From Allolobophora icterica (taxonomy: Eukaryota > Annelida > Clitellata > Crassiclitellata > Lumbricidae), in contig OY744608.1 in the NCBI GenBank assembly GCA_963556255.1, positions 13,756,507 to 13,820,506 of the forward strand: a stretch of DNA of 64,000 nucleotides, in the 5' to 3' direction. Position 1 is the stretch's first letter, and the number at the start of each line of letters is the position of its first letter. Below, in pieces: positions 1 through 11,402 of this stretch. A program made the translations under genes and the position numbers. The notes under the pieces are model-generated. The model was not told where the DNA came from and ran no database searches. It saw only the letters and a list, made by a program, of their open reading frames with translations.

Positions 1-2700
1 ATACGCCATACGTATTCGAGCGTAGACCGTCTTTCACGAAGTGAGAAATGCTGCACCATGACAACGTCGATAGGAAGATGACGTAAGACAAACGGCCCTG
101 AGATGACGTCATCGCTTCAGAGAAGGTTACCTGCGAAACGTCATGGTTCAAAATGACACAGGCCTTTCAAGTAAATACGTCTCGGTAGTTCCTTCGCGTG
201 TCTTCCAGTCTATTATATCGGGTCTCCAGAATCTCGAATCATGTTGCCCGAAATGTATGTCTGCATGACGTGTATGTACATTTGCATGCATGTATATAAT
301 ATGTCTGTCCGTATGTATGCAAGTACGTAAGTATGTAGGCCTTATGTGTGTCTGTATGCATCTCTGTCTATGTATCAGTGCATGTATAAAACTTTAATAT
401 AGCGTCTTTATGATTACGGTTAGCAGCGACCATTGATGCCTTGTTTATTATATAAGGGCGCTATATAAATTGCAGGTTACACGCGATAATGAACTAGTGA
501 GGAATAATCTAACGTAAATATAGGAATAAGCATGGACAGACTGACAGACATGGCAAGAGACATGGAGGCTGACAGACAGACAGACCGACAGAGAAATGGC
601 AGGCAGACCGGGAGGCAGACAGACAGACAGACAGACAGATATATGACACTTTCATCGTCTGTCTTCCTCTGTGTATGTCTGTCTGCCTGTTGTATTTGGC
701 TGTTTATTTTAAACAGATTTGATTCCATTATCCTCGAAATTGGTCCCCATGATTCCTTTGCCCTCTCGATCGATTCCATTTTCGCATTCTTCCCATTCTT
801 CTCTGACTAATTAATTTATTAATTGGCGAATAATTCTACATGTAGACTATATCTCTGTCAGCATGCCCACATGGAGCCCATTGTAACGCTCTCTGGACCC
901 TTGACAATTTAATCTCTAATTAATTGTACAGGGCTTTGATGTTGACCTTACACCGTATTGCTCGTAGTTCAATCGATCCTCACCATGGTTAGTTTGTATG
1001 TAGACATTTCAAAATATATTGAATTCACAATAATTATACACTTTGAAATATAATATTTAATAATAGGCCCTAGACAGTATGTTCGGATTGTTACTAACTT
1101 TGACTATCAACCAAAGCCTAAGCATCAGTTAGTATTAACAATGTAAACTAGACTTAGCCTACCTAGAGCAGCATCAATTATTTAAATTATGTCTATTATT
1201 ATTATGCCTATCTTACCCCCCCCCCTTTAGTAGCAGTACGTCGTTCTTCGTAAAAGTGATTTGTCACTTGCGCCCTTGTCGTCGAATCGCCATGTGGTCG
1301 AGTTGATCTCCACCTTGTTCTCCCACATTTGCGAGGTTGAATTCTTCACTCTGCTTTGAAGTAATTCGTTCACCGGTCAAATAACCAGTAGGGGCCAACC
1401 GTAGTGCTCCTTAGCTGTAGTGTTTAACCGTTCATTCAAGGTTCGACTATTCGAAACAAATCCGCTTTTCCATAGCGTAGGCTACTTCGCACCTCTACAG
1501 TTGAACGTACGATGACTTCTACTGCGCTTAAGTTAACCCAGCGACACCGCAAAGCTTTCCGTTTCTGAGGCGTAGCTATAGGGGGGCGGGGGTTCAGAGG
1601 TACATGTGTCCCGGGACGCCAAAGGAAGGGGTAACCAAAATGGGGGTTTAAAATGAATAATTTTACTCTTCATTTTGATGCAATTTTTAAAACTAATTAA
1701 TCCCAAATAAATTTATAAGATTTAAGTTTGACGCCCGAAAAATCCAGCAAAATCTGATCATTACTTACAAAACAGTTGTCAGGTATGATTTTGGCGCTCC
1801 ATTGAGAGTTTCGTAGGCCCCTGAAAGTTTCTTAGGCCCATGGGCGGCGATCCCGGGAGGTGGAGGGGGACAAGACCCCCACCTTTAAGAGTGGGGGGAC
1901 ACGCCATACATCGGACCCCCAAATTTGGAAGAAACACCAAAAAAATCATAAATTTTTTTAGCGCGAAATTTGACCCTTTTTTGACCAGATCAGTTCAAAA
2001 CTCTTTGACCAGATCAGTTCCAAAATGTTCCCCCCCCCCACCTCTCAAACAAGATCGCCGCCACTGCGTGGTTGGGCTTCTGAGTAAGCAGTCTTGAAGA
2101 GACGCCACATGAAACTGCTTAAATGATAATAATAATAAAATCAGGCGAATTCCACAAATTTCTACAAGTCCAGATTTGTGACAATCAGGAAACAGACCAG
2201 CATATTACGCATACATCGCGCTTGCCTAATTGGGTGCAGAAATGATTTACAGTCGATAAGCAGAAATTATTTATTAAATTTTATTAAAACACGCACGTTT
2301 AATTAGACTTGAAATGTAACGTGACCATACATCTTACTTACGTCACTGTAATACACGAAGAATAACTAAATACCCAATCGGACCCGTATGGATCATACAG
2401 TTACAGACATACTATAAATATAAGTAGTGTATGAATTTGAAAACTCAGGCTGTTATATTAAAACCTTGCAGTGTTAGGCTAATCATTAATGAATATTTTC
2501 AGAACGCTCTCGCGGACCCCGCCATATCCTTTGCGGACCCCTCTTGGTCCGCGGACCACAGTTTGAAAAGCTCTGCTTCATACAGTGCTATAAAATTTAT
2601 AATTTACGCGACGTCACAACATAAAGTGGTTACGTAAGAGGCGTCAGAGCAGATCATAGACATCTATGTCTATGGAGCAGATGCGTTCTTTCCGGAGACA
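1..2700. other. Non-genic 5' region of the window
   Basis: I found no supportable exon here. The stretch holds a (CAGA)n tract near 570-640 and an isolated 'gggcgctatataaat' LINE-end signature near 454-476. Poly-C and poly-G runs with repeat-like sequence lie at 1560-2060. The open frames over 477-810 are low-complexity translations of the CAGA/CTGT repeat. Confidence 0.6.
570..641. repeat. (CAGA)n / (GACA)n microsatellite
   Basis: Imperfect tetranucleotide repeat of 'gaca' units, interrupted near 590-610. It explains the overlapping low-complexity open frames on both strands. Confidence 0.85.
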
Positions 2701-2702
2701 AA

Positions 2703-5700
2703 ATGGGGTCCCTTGAAGGCAAACAATTTGGTGAGTCTGGCTTGTAGGCTTATAGGCCTAAACCTTAGTTAGTTTATGCTGATAATAAATGTATAATATA
2801 TTAACGAGAGCTTTTCGATTGTCCGAGTAGGCTTAATTAAGAGCGTATTAGGCCTACCAAGAATGCCCCATATGTACGCGCTCAGGGTTTTGAGACAGAG
2901 GCGCCCGCAGGCTTAAAAAATTGGACGCACAACAAAAATTTCAGTTTAGATAACATCTAAATGCTTTTTACATGCTATATTGCCGTTTAACAAAATACTG
3001 TTTTCTGTGAGCATTTATTTCTGCTCGATTAAAAATAATTTAAGAATGTTCTGTTTTATATTATGTTATGTAGGTGATTCAATTGCTTAAAAAAATATCG
3101 ATGCGAAGCCAATTCCTTGTGTGGATTTGATTTAGTGGGTGGACGCACGTGCGTCCAGTGCGTGACGCTGCGGGCGCCCCTGTTTTGAGAGAATATATTA
3201 TATGTATATGGGACGTATAGCGAATCGCCGAATCCCGTGCCGGATCCCTGAAATCCAATGTCGGGAAATAACGTGAACTTTTCCTGAAAGTCATTAGGTG
3301 GCCATGCCCGAAATTAAACAGACTATTTTGCATTCCATTCACTTTCGGCGATATGGGATTCTGCGATTCGGGTCTGCACTAGTTTTCGGCATATCAAACG
3401 CTTTGTACAAAACTGCATTCGGTGATTCGGCGTATTTAGCAGTTGTTGTCCTCGAGACCAAGGTCTTGGTCTCGAGTGCACTCGAGTTCGTTTTTAAAAG
3501 TCTTGGTCTTGAGACCAAAAGTCTTGGTCTTGAGGTTCAAAGTCTTGGTCTTGGTCTTGAGGTTTAAGGTCTTGACAACAAGACTGCAGTTTAATCGTTT
3601 TCAGTGATTCGGGTAGACCTCGACCATGGTCTGTCCCGTCAAGCTTTGCATGATATAGCAATGGCTACCACTATTTCTCACCTTATGTATGCCTCTCCAG
3701 CCTGGTGGGATTATACCGGCAAATAAGATAAGGACAGGTTAGAACGCATGGTATTTTTCCTCCACCACGACAAAATAAATGCGACTTATGGACAAGAACT
3801 CACAATTTTACATTACATTACATCTTCACATTTATTGTACATATATTTATTTCAGAGTTTGAGCTGAATGAAACTGAAGATGTGAAGCTTAAAATCTGTA
3901 GTGATCTGGTGATCATCAGATCAATCCTTCTCCTTGACAGCCCCAGCGACACAATGAATGGTACTTACTAATTGAAGTTTACATATTTTGAGATTATGTA
4001 TATTTTAACTTTATACAATGATAATAATTTAATACGGAAAATACACCCATTTTTAGTGTATATCCTCAAAATACAGACACGTAATTATCATTTCATTCTC
4101 TTTGACAGGTAAAACTGTTTATTACACGAGAGCATTTTCAGTGCCGGGGCCAAATTTCTCACATCTCCCGAGTCTGTGTGCTCTGGTGTTAGTTTTCCAT
4201 CTCTTGCTGGATTTTTGGCTAAGTTAGAGTGCTTTTTGTAGTACTGTTTTAAAGACCTGTGAAATAAATTTTATTAAATAGTAGCCTGCTTTCGTGAATT
4301 TGTTATTCAGACCCTCTACAGGTAAAGATGAAGCGAAAGGGCATAACAACCACCCTTGGTGCAGTGTCACACAGTTGGGTCAGAGACGTCCCAAAGTTTA
4401 AGCTGGAAAAGGATGAGGAGGTTTCAGTCTTTCTGTCACATGAAGGTAAACCTTCATTTGCAATAGTTCAAATGATTGTTTTATGTGGTATGTCAATAAA
4501 CGATTGATTGAAACCAAACACCATATTACAGTGTATTTGACGATTGCTGTTAAAGAGACCCCAGGCTACTTTGTTCATTGTTAATGAATTGTATTTAACA
4601 TAAAATATATAACTGTATTTAACATAAAATTTGTAAAGGTCAACTTAAAGGAAAACCTATCAGTAGTGCTCCCGACCCAACAAGGAGAACCCTCATTCAA
4701 ACAGAATAGATATTAAGCACCGACAGAACAGAGGAGATTGGCTCAGTAGTGCAGCTCTATTCATGAGGAAGGTTGTTCCAGGCCACAGGACCAACGAAAG
4801 CAGACTGTAATTTCAGGGTAAGAGAGGAGCCCAAACCAGAACATAGCATTTCGAAAATCGATTTGTACAATACCCTAGGAAATTTCCAATGAAAATACAA
4901 TCGATGATGTTATTGACTTGTTATTTTGTATAGGGACAGTTCAGATCCTCTGTGAGATCATGCCCAGCTCAGGCCACGAACCTCAGGATCCTATTCTTGA
5001 TGCATGCCCAAAGGTGAGGTATGCTTGAGTAGTATTAGGGTACAGAAGTTTTTCATTTTGTTTATGCAGACATTTAAAACATGTAACACTGGACCTGGAG
5101 CAATTCGGTTCTAAACAGAAATTAATGATTGATGGGAAGGAGAGAAGTATGGCCGTGTTACTAATATGGTACTACTTTCAATCTTTCATGCACATTTTCA
5201 AATAACTTGCTAATTTAAGGCATTAAAAGGTTGCATTCTGCCCGAATAGATTTTGTGATAACGTGTGTAATAGTGTTCCAGTGTATCCATTTCATGAGCA
5301 GTTAATTTTTAATTTTCAGTGGATGTTGATACATATAGGTTGCTATTTATATGAAAAACTATGAAACAATGTCCGTACTAAAATGCCTGGATGGCAGCAG
5401 GGCCGGTTTAACCACTAGGCGAACTAGGCGGCCGCCTAGGGCGGCACATTTCTGGGGGCGAAAGAAAAGCTACACAAAGAAATATTTTTTAAACCATTGC
5501 CGCCGTTTTGCCAGTCCAGAGGCGTAGGCCTAGCCGCCTAGCCATACAAGGCGCTTAAGGTGCGTACGCACCCTTTGTCACATTCTGCTTTAGGGCCCGA
5601 TTCTTTCATTTCCCTCCAAGCGCACAAATTTTAAATTTGGTTAATTGTTCCATCTGATGACCTCTCTGCAGTCTGAACTATAGTCTGTATGATGACTGAT

Positions 5701-6667
5701 GCGGCCGGGATGCCTCATGATATCTGATACATGTCATATTGTAGAGACAAGACAGACAAGACATTTATTGTTCTCAGTAAATTGTGTACAGCAACAGTTA
5801 AATGCGTATAATACAAATTACCATAGAGTATTAAATCATCAATGTTAGGAGCAGAGCAAATAATGGGAGCAATAGGCACACCTAAAGGGAGTGATCCCGC
5901 TAAGCAGGGGCCTAATTGCTTCATGCAGGGTGAGTCAGGATGAAGGCCAATTCGCTATCAAAGAAGAGGAGGGAATTAGATAAGCTTAACTACCAAAAGA
6001 AAGAAAACAACAAACTTAAGTAACATGTTTCAGTGCGTGCGCGCGCACCAGTTGTCTAAAGAGAGCGAGGCTGGTGGCAGTACGTATGTTCAAAGGAAGG
6101 TTATTCCACGTGAATGGGCCCTGATATTTGAGTGAGAATTTACGAGTATTTGTTCTTGCATAGATGGGTCTATACTCTATAGTCTCTGTTACTTCTACTT
6201 CTAGGGTGCGAAATGCGAGTAAGGTAGGAAGAGAAGGAGGGAGGGAGAAGGTTATTAGTATACTGATACATAAGTTCCCCAGTCTGTACAAATGTGATGT
6301 GCTTAATGCTCAGGAGTTTATGTTCAACAAATAAAGGACCTGTGTGACAGAGACCATAAGATTTAGTGATGGTTCTAATAGCTTTTTTGTAGTATCTTTA
6401 GTGCGTTGAGATGAGTGTCGTAAGTAGAGGTCCAGATCAGATTATGTATGTGTATTGTATATTGTATGTGTGGTATTTGTCTATACATGTACTAGGTTAC
6501 CCTGATGTATCGGAGTAATTGACCTTGTTCGACCCCCAAGTCGAAGCGAACTGGGTGTTCGCTTCGACTGCACATGAGCTCATTTAGGTGTACAACCACG
6601 GCGACTTTAACCGTATAATGTCACAGCTCCAGCGCTAAGATATGCCTGAAATAGTATGCCTTGTTCG

Positions 6668-6715
<48 letters not shown>

Positions 6716-8018
6716 TCACTCACTCACTCACTCTCTGTCTCTGTCTGTCTCTCTGTCTCTGTATCGTTTTATCTCGTTTTCTCTCGCTCTGTCTCTGTCG
6801 CAGTCTGTCTCTCTCAATGTCTCTCTACAAGGCTTGTGGCCTGTACACTCTACATTGTCTTATTGCATTATTCAAAGCTCTCTTGAAAAAAGAAACTAAG
6901 ACTCAACTGATGGTAAGGAACTTCTAAATTTAGAGTACCGGTACCGTAGTAGTTCTTGTTGCTTTAATTTTTTAAGTAGTACAGACGATATCTGCTTCTC
7001 GTTTCTACATTTGCTGAAGAGAAAGCGCGAAAAATCAAATTTTGAATTTGCATTAGGCCTATATTTGTATAGACTTCGCACGTAGGTAGGACTAGGACTT
7101 CGTAAACGTAGCCACAGGAGTTACTAAGTGTTCAAATGAAACTGTGCACTGTATCATTAATTAATATTTACATTTAAAATTACCATTAAACGTGTTAGAC
7201 CATACAACATAGGCTGCATAGCTAATGCAGTTCCAGACTAGGCCTATATTACTTTAATTATGGCTAACTTTAAAATTTAAAATTTATCAAATGCCATATT
7301 TTTGTTTAATTTAGAAGCAATAATGATTCTTATATGATTACAATGAACGACGAATCGATGGTACTAAATTAAAGATGCAGCATTCGGCTGCATTCCTGTG
7401 TGAGGGTTATATTAACTTGAATAATTTAATATTAATTAGGCCTATATATATATATAGCTATCGCACTTGCCAGAGGCTCGGGGCGACAGGTTCGCCTAGG
7501 GCGCCAAATACTCTGGCGCCGGCCCTGGATGGCAGGAGTATTGACTCACTGGGCCAAGTGCAAAGTACCATGGCTCAATTTTGCAAAATATGTCATCTAT
7601 TCCAATGCAATGAGTTCTAAAGCGCCATTATTTTTCTCAGAATAGCTATTTAAATGCTTTTGAAGTTGTGTAATTCATGATATTTTGTTGGGTCTCTGGC
7701 AAAACTAATGACGATAGGTTTTTTGATCACTGCACAATGCACACGTGCACTCTGAAGCAGGAAGTGCTTAGGAACCTTCGACATGTCCTTGCACATGCAC
7801 ACATATAACAGATTAAGCTGTATTATCATTTATTATGCCATTACAAACGGTGAGAACGAACTGTTCAGAATTATTTCTGCCAACATAAACTCCTGGTTCC
7901 ATCTACACAACTGAGTAGTTCCAGTGCTTGAGGTGTATAATTAGATATTGGTGCTATAAAATTTTCTTGATATGGGCTTTTATTTTCTCTGTTTGTGCAG
8001 GCAAAGAAAACAGACTGA
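2703..8018 (+). CDS. Unrecognised small spliced gene, 128 aa, six coding exons
   Basis: Proposed exons are 2703-2730, 3856-3960, 4109-4140, 4322-4445, 4934-5013 and 8001-8018. The total is 387 nt including TGA, and all junctions are phase-compatible. Support: an ATG after 'gagacaaa'; donors gtgagt (2731), gtactt (3961), gtaaac (4446) and gtgagg (5014); acceptors ttatttcag, tttgacag, ctctacag, ttgtatag and tttgtgcag; and a canonical AATAAA at 8066-8071, about 50 nt after the stop. The protein starts MGSLEGKQFEF and ends DACPKAKKTD. It has no signal peptide or obvious membrane segment, and its middle alternates hydrophobic and charged residues as in a beta-rich fold. The weakest junction is the donor of exon 3 (tca|gtgccg). 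I do not recognise the family. Intron 5 contains a 2.1 kb hAT-like insertion. Confidence 0.5.
3441..3585 (+). mobile_element. MITE with (GGTCTT)-type internal repeats, copy 1
   Basis: Left end 'agttgttgtcctcgagacc' and right end 'gacaacaagact' are inverted repeats of each other, with a 3-bp deletion on the left. The interior is a 'ggtcttggtcttgaggttcaa' minisatellite. It matches the terminal segments of the larger element at 10702-11573. No clear target duplication is visible here. Confidence 0.6.
5960..6300 (-). pseudogene. LINE reverse-transcriptase C-terminal fragment
   Basis: The minus-strand translation includes 'YQGPFTWNNLPLNIR'. This is typical of the region after the reverse-transcriptase domain in non-LTR elements of the jockey/CR1 kind (pattern YQGPxxWNxLP). 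It is truncated at both ends and lies within the hAT-like element at 5398-7527, so it is either a nested insertion or captured debris. Confidence 0.6.
6668..6800. repeat. Compound (CT)n(CA)n(CACT)n microsatellite
   Basis: About 14 CT units, then about 10 CA units, then CACT units and degenerate CTGT. The three overlapping plus-strand open frames here are translations of the repeat. Confidence 0.9.
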
Positions 8019-8065
8019 ACTATTGAAGTCGTCTCAAAACCCACGAACTAAATGTCTAGAGACTT

Positions 8066-8071
8066 AATAAA
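8066..8071 (+). terminator. Polyadenylation signal AATAAA of the small plus-strand gene
   Basis: A canonical hexamer 48 nt after the proposed stop codon, followed by a G/T-rich stretch from about 8090. It supports 8001-8018 as the terminal coding exon. Confidence 0.5.
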
Positions 8072-8335
8072 CATTTGTGACTATTTACGTGGTCTTAGTC
8101 GTTGTCTGGGCTTTGGACCTGGGACAAAGTTTCTAATAAAAATTTCAAATAAGGACTTCTTTCCAGGCTTCTTCTTTCCAGTTGGAAAATCACATCAGAA
8201 TTTAATCTTAAGATAACTTGTAGAGAAATACAGTTTAACTGTAGTAAAATGAAATTTGGAATATTCATAATCCAGTGACAAAAGCGGTCTCTTAACTCTG
8301 CAAGAGTCGCATATATTTGCCAGTATGGTCTATAT

Positions 8336-8619
8336 CAGCGGTTCTCAACCTGTGGTCCCATCTGCCTGTGGTCTGCGAGCAAGGCCTACAATTTATATTT
8401 TTTACAATTAAAAACATGTAAACAGACAAATTTGGTCAATTTTTAATTTTTTTTGTGCTTGAATCGGCTAGATGGCAGCATGAAACTAATAATACGTGGA
8501 TTTATGGCAAAAATTTCTTTTGTATTAATTTGTTTTTGGTATTATTTTTAGTGGTGGTCCGCGACCGAGACGCAAAATTTATAAGTGGTCCTTGAGTCTC
8601 AAAAGGTTGAGAACCACTG
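8336..8619. mobile_element. hAT-type MITE (CAGCGGTTCTCAACC ends)
   Basis: The left end 'cagcggttctcaacc' and right end 'ggttgagaaccactg' are inverted repeats. A perfect 8-bp target duplication GTCTATAT lies at 8328-8335 and 8620-8627. The interior has 'tggtccgcgacc'-type sequence and no coding potential. These ends are typical of widespread animal hAT MITEs. Confidence 0.85.
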
Positions 8620-9699
8620 GTCTATATGATAACTGATGCGAGCTGAAGAAGAGGTCTTTTGAGGCATTACATAGATATTGTGAAATAATTGATCAGTTGG
8701 TATAGCTGCGTTGACTGTCCATTGATTACTGATCAGTTGGCAACATATCTTTGAACATTTTTTGGGTTAACTTCTGACAAATAAATTAGCTTAATTCTCT
8801 GACAAAAACCAAGTGGCACTGATCAACCATAAGAATTAAAGACTTGTAAACATCTATGAGACAAACATAAAACTGTAAGATCTGTAATATGAAATTATTA
8901 AAACCAATAAATTATTTCAGGTACTGAGAGTTGGAAGCGCTCGCTTATATGCTGGGTGTTTGACTTCCTCCACTTTATTCCCAATAATCATCACATTCGA
9001 TTTCTTTACTGGAGCTGCACTTAAAAAATGTCATCAACATTGGACAAATCCATGTTGCTAATTTTCTCTACAGGTTTCGGAACTGAAAAATGAAATCATA
9101 ACTGTTAAAGATTTATCATGAAACCCTCTGAGATTACATAAGAAACTATCAGGCTGCAAGAACTAACTAATCACTTTCTAAAGCACAGCTCTCAAGTATG
9201 AGCCTCTGGCACAATCATTTCAGTGGTAATGCCATCAGATATAACTGAATAGTTAATAGCTCCTTACAACAGGCAGCAATGATGTGAGAAGCCAGGGAGA
9301 CTTCGTCATGTCACGTTGCCTATGTATAAAAGGATAACGGTTAAAATATAAATTTTCATGTTGTGACCTTCATGTTCTGACCATACTTTGGATTTGTTTC
9401 TTGTTTTTGTGACGGTTGTTATATGTATATATCTTTTGTAACTTGAAACGCATACTCATTTTCAAAGAAAATTCATCGGAGATGTGCATATATAAACATC
9501 AACAAGTAATATGCTTGTTATGCCTGCACTTATCAACACAGTGGGAAATGTGCCTTTTGTCTAAACACTATGGGCAAAAAGAAGCCCTATATGTGTGATT
9601 TCCAAAAGCTACTTGTAGAAAGTAGGGTGCAAAAACCAGAACAATGATCTGTAACATGAGAAGCACTTTGTAGAAAATGGTAGGCTCACCCTCTGCCCT

Positions 9700-9890
9700 A
9701 GTAATATGGCTGCCGTATAAACAGTTGTATTCGACTCCTGTAAAACTGTTATCATGTGCTTCTACTGTATACATGTATGCAAAGCGCCCTGCGTGACTGC
9801 CGTTTCTACTATAATATGTTCACTGTACAGCGCAATGCGGTTAGCAGGCGCTTAAATAAAGAAAAGATTATTATTATTATTATTATATAA
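9700..9890 (+). repeat. SINE/LINE 3'-end-like repeat with (ATT)n tail
   Basis: It contains 'attcgactcctgtaaaactgtt', similar to the SINE-like repeat at 59160-59440. It ends in 'gcgcttaaataaagaaaag' and (att)n. Boundaries are uncertain. Confidence 0.4.
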
Positions 9891-10069
9891 CATCGTGAAA
9901 TTTTACTGATCGTAACTTTCAGGAATGGTCCTTTTGTAAGAGTGAAGTTGTGTAGTCCTGTGAAATAAACACACACACACACGCAGGCACACACACACAA
10001 CCACACACCCGGACTGACTGTTGGGAGGAGGAAAGAAGAGTTTTGAAACAGAGGTTTATGTCAGACTAA

Positions 10070-10527
10070 GGGGCCATCCATATATTACGTACACAAAAAT
10101 CCGGGAAAATTGGACCCCCTCCCCCCTGTTCGCAAGCGTACTTTCTTCCACCACCCCCCCTGAGTACGTACGTTTGACGCAACCCCCCCCCCCCGATGAC
10201 CAGCTGCAGAAAGTGTCTCCAGGCAGCCTGTCTGCACTTTAGGCCAGATTATTGAAGGGCCAATATAGACAAATTATAGGTGTCTCGTTCACAGCACAGA
10301 ATAACTGCACATGGCTTTTATATAATGTAATAAAATGCCATGGGACAACTATAGGATAATACAGAGTTATAAATAGGCTAATGTGGACGTCATAATTAGA
10401 AATTTATTTTGGGTACGTACACATTTTGTTACCCCCCTCCCCCCCCCCGTTCGCACCCGTACGCAAAATCGCCAAAATCCGACCCCCCCTCCCCCCCTAA
10501 GTGCGTACGTAATATGTGGATGGCCCC
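10070..10527. mobile_element. PIF/Harbinger-type MITE, copy 1
   Basis: Ends are 'ggggccatccatatattacg' and the inverse 'cgtaatatgtggatggcccc'. The flanking 3-bp TAA at 10067-10069 and 10528-10530 fits the TWA target duplication of PIF/Harbinger. Poly-C blocks flank an AT-rich core. It is about 95% alike by eye to the copy at 31540-31991. No transposase is encoded. Confidence 0.85.
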
Positions 10528-11110
10528 TAAAGTTGCAACCATGAGTGATCTTCATGAACATAAACGAGGCATCGGAAATTTTAAATCTTGCATGAAAATC
10601 TGGAATGCCTTTTGAAGCACAGAATTTGTACACTATAACTTAATCTGATATTCTTCATCCTTTAAACTTGAATAACGGAAAAACTAATTTGGGGTATATG
10701 CAGTCTTGTTGTCCTCGAGACCAAGGTCTTGGTCTCGAGTGCGCTCGAGTTCGTTTTTAAAAGTCTTGGTCTTGGTCTTGGTCTTGACGTTCAAAGTCTT
10801 GGTCTTGGTCTTGGTCTCGAGGTTCAAGGTCTTGGTCTTGGTCTTGAGGTTCAAAGTCTTGGTCTTGGTTTTTCAAGACCAAGACCAAGACCGACCTAAA
10901 ATTTTAAATTTTTCCGCGCCATTGCGGTCAATAACGGTCGCACCTCTGGCCAATAGCCAATAATAGATAGCTCTTGTCTGGTCAACCGAGAGCCAGACGA
11001 ACTGAGTCACAGGCAGTTAGACTTTCAGCCACACAGGTAACACCGGCAGACTGACCCCCGCGATCAATGCGCAGGCCAGGCGCCAAAGATCTGGGCCACA
11101 GTTACATATA

Positions 11111-11279
11111 CAGGGGCGTCTACACCATAGAAACCTTGGAGCAAATGCTCCATACAAGAAATGGGAGGGGGAGATCTGTCAGTGTGTGCGCCACCATTTT
11201 AGGGGAGGAAGGAACGGGGAGGGGGAAGAAGAGGGGGAAAAGGGACGTTGCTCCAATGACTTAGGGGGGATAGACGCCC

Positions 11280-11282
<3 letters not shown>
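11111..11282. mobile_element. hAT-type MITE with CAGGGGCGTCTA ends, copy 1
   Basis: The 12-bp inverted ends CAGGGGCGTCTA and TAGACGCCCCTG are perfect. The flanking 8-mers are tacatata and tatatata (7 of 8 match). The purine-rich interior is shared with copies at 39489-39665 and about 49394-49532. It is nested in the element at 10702-11573. Confidence 0.75.
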
Positions 11283-11310
<28 letters not shown>

Positions 11311-11314
<4 letters not shown>

Positions 11315-11402
11315 AATCATATCCACACTATTCCTCAGAGGCGTATATATATATATATATATATATATATGCCTCTGAGGAATAGTGTGGATATGATTGT
11401 GA
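11311..11402. repeat. Perfect 32-bp-arm hairpin with (TA)n loop
   Basis: The arm at 11311-11342 (starts tcacaatcatatcc, ends cagaggc) is the exact reverse complement of 11371-11402. A (TA)n tract separates them, and another lies just upstream (11283-11310). Confidence 0.9.

Larger units (their letters stand above)
5398..7527. mobile_element. hAT-like DNA transposon, about 2.1 kb, non-autonomous
   Basis: The termini CAGGGCCGG and CCGGCCCTG are perfect inverted repeats. They are flanked by an identical 8-bp duplication, GATGGCAG, at 5390-5397 and 7528-7535. A perfect 8-bp duplication and CAGGG ends are hallmarks of hAT elements. No transposase open frame is seen inside. The interior holds a LINE fragment (about 5960-6300) and a CT/CA microsatellite. 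It lies in the last intron of the small plus-strand gene. Confidence 0.8.

Noticed and set aside
477..810. Overlapping open frames of 92-100 aa on both strands
   Set aside because: They are translations of the CAGA/CTGT microsatellite (runs of RQTDRQ or SVCLSVCL).
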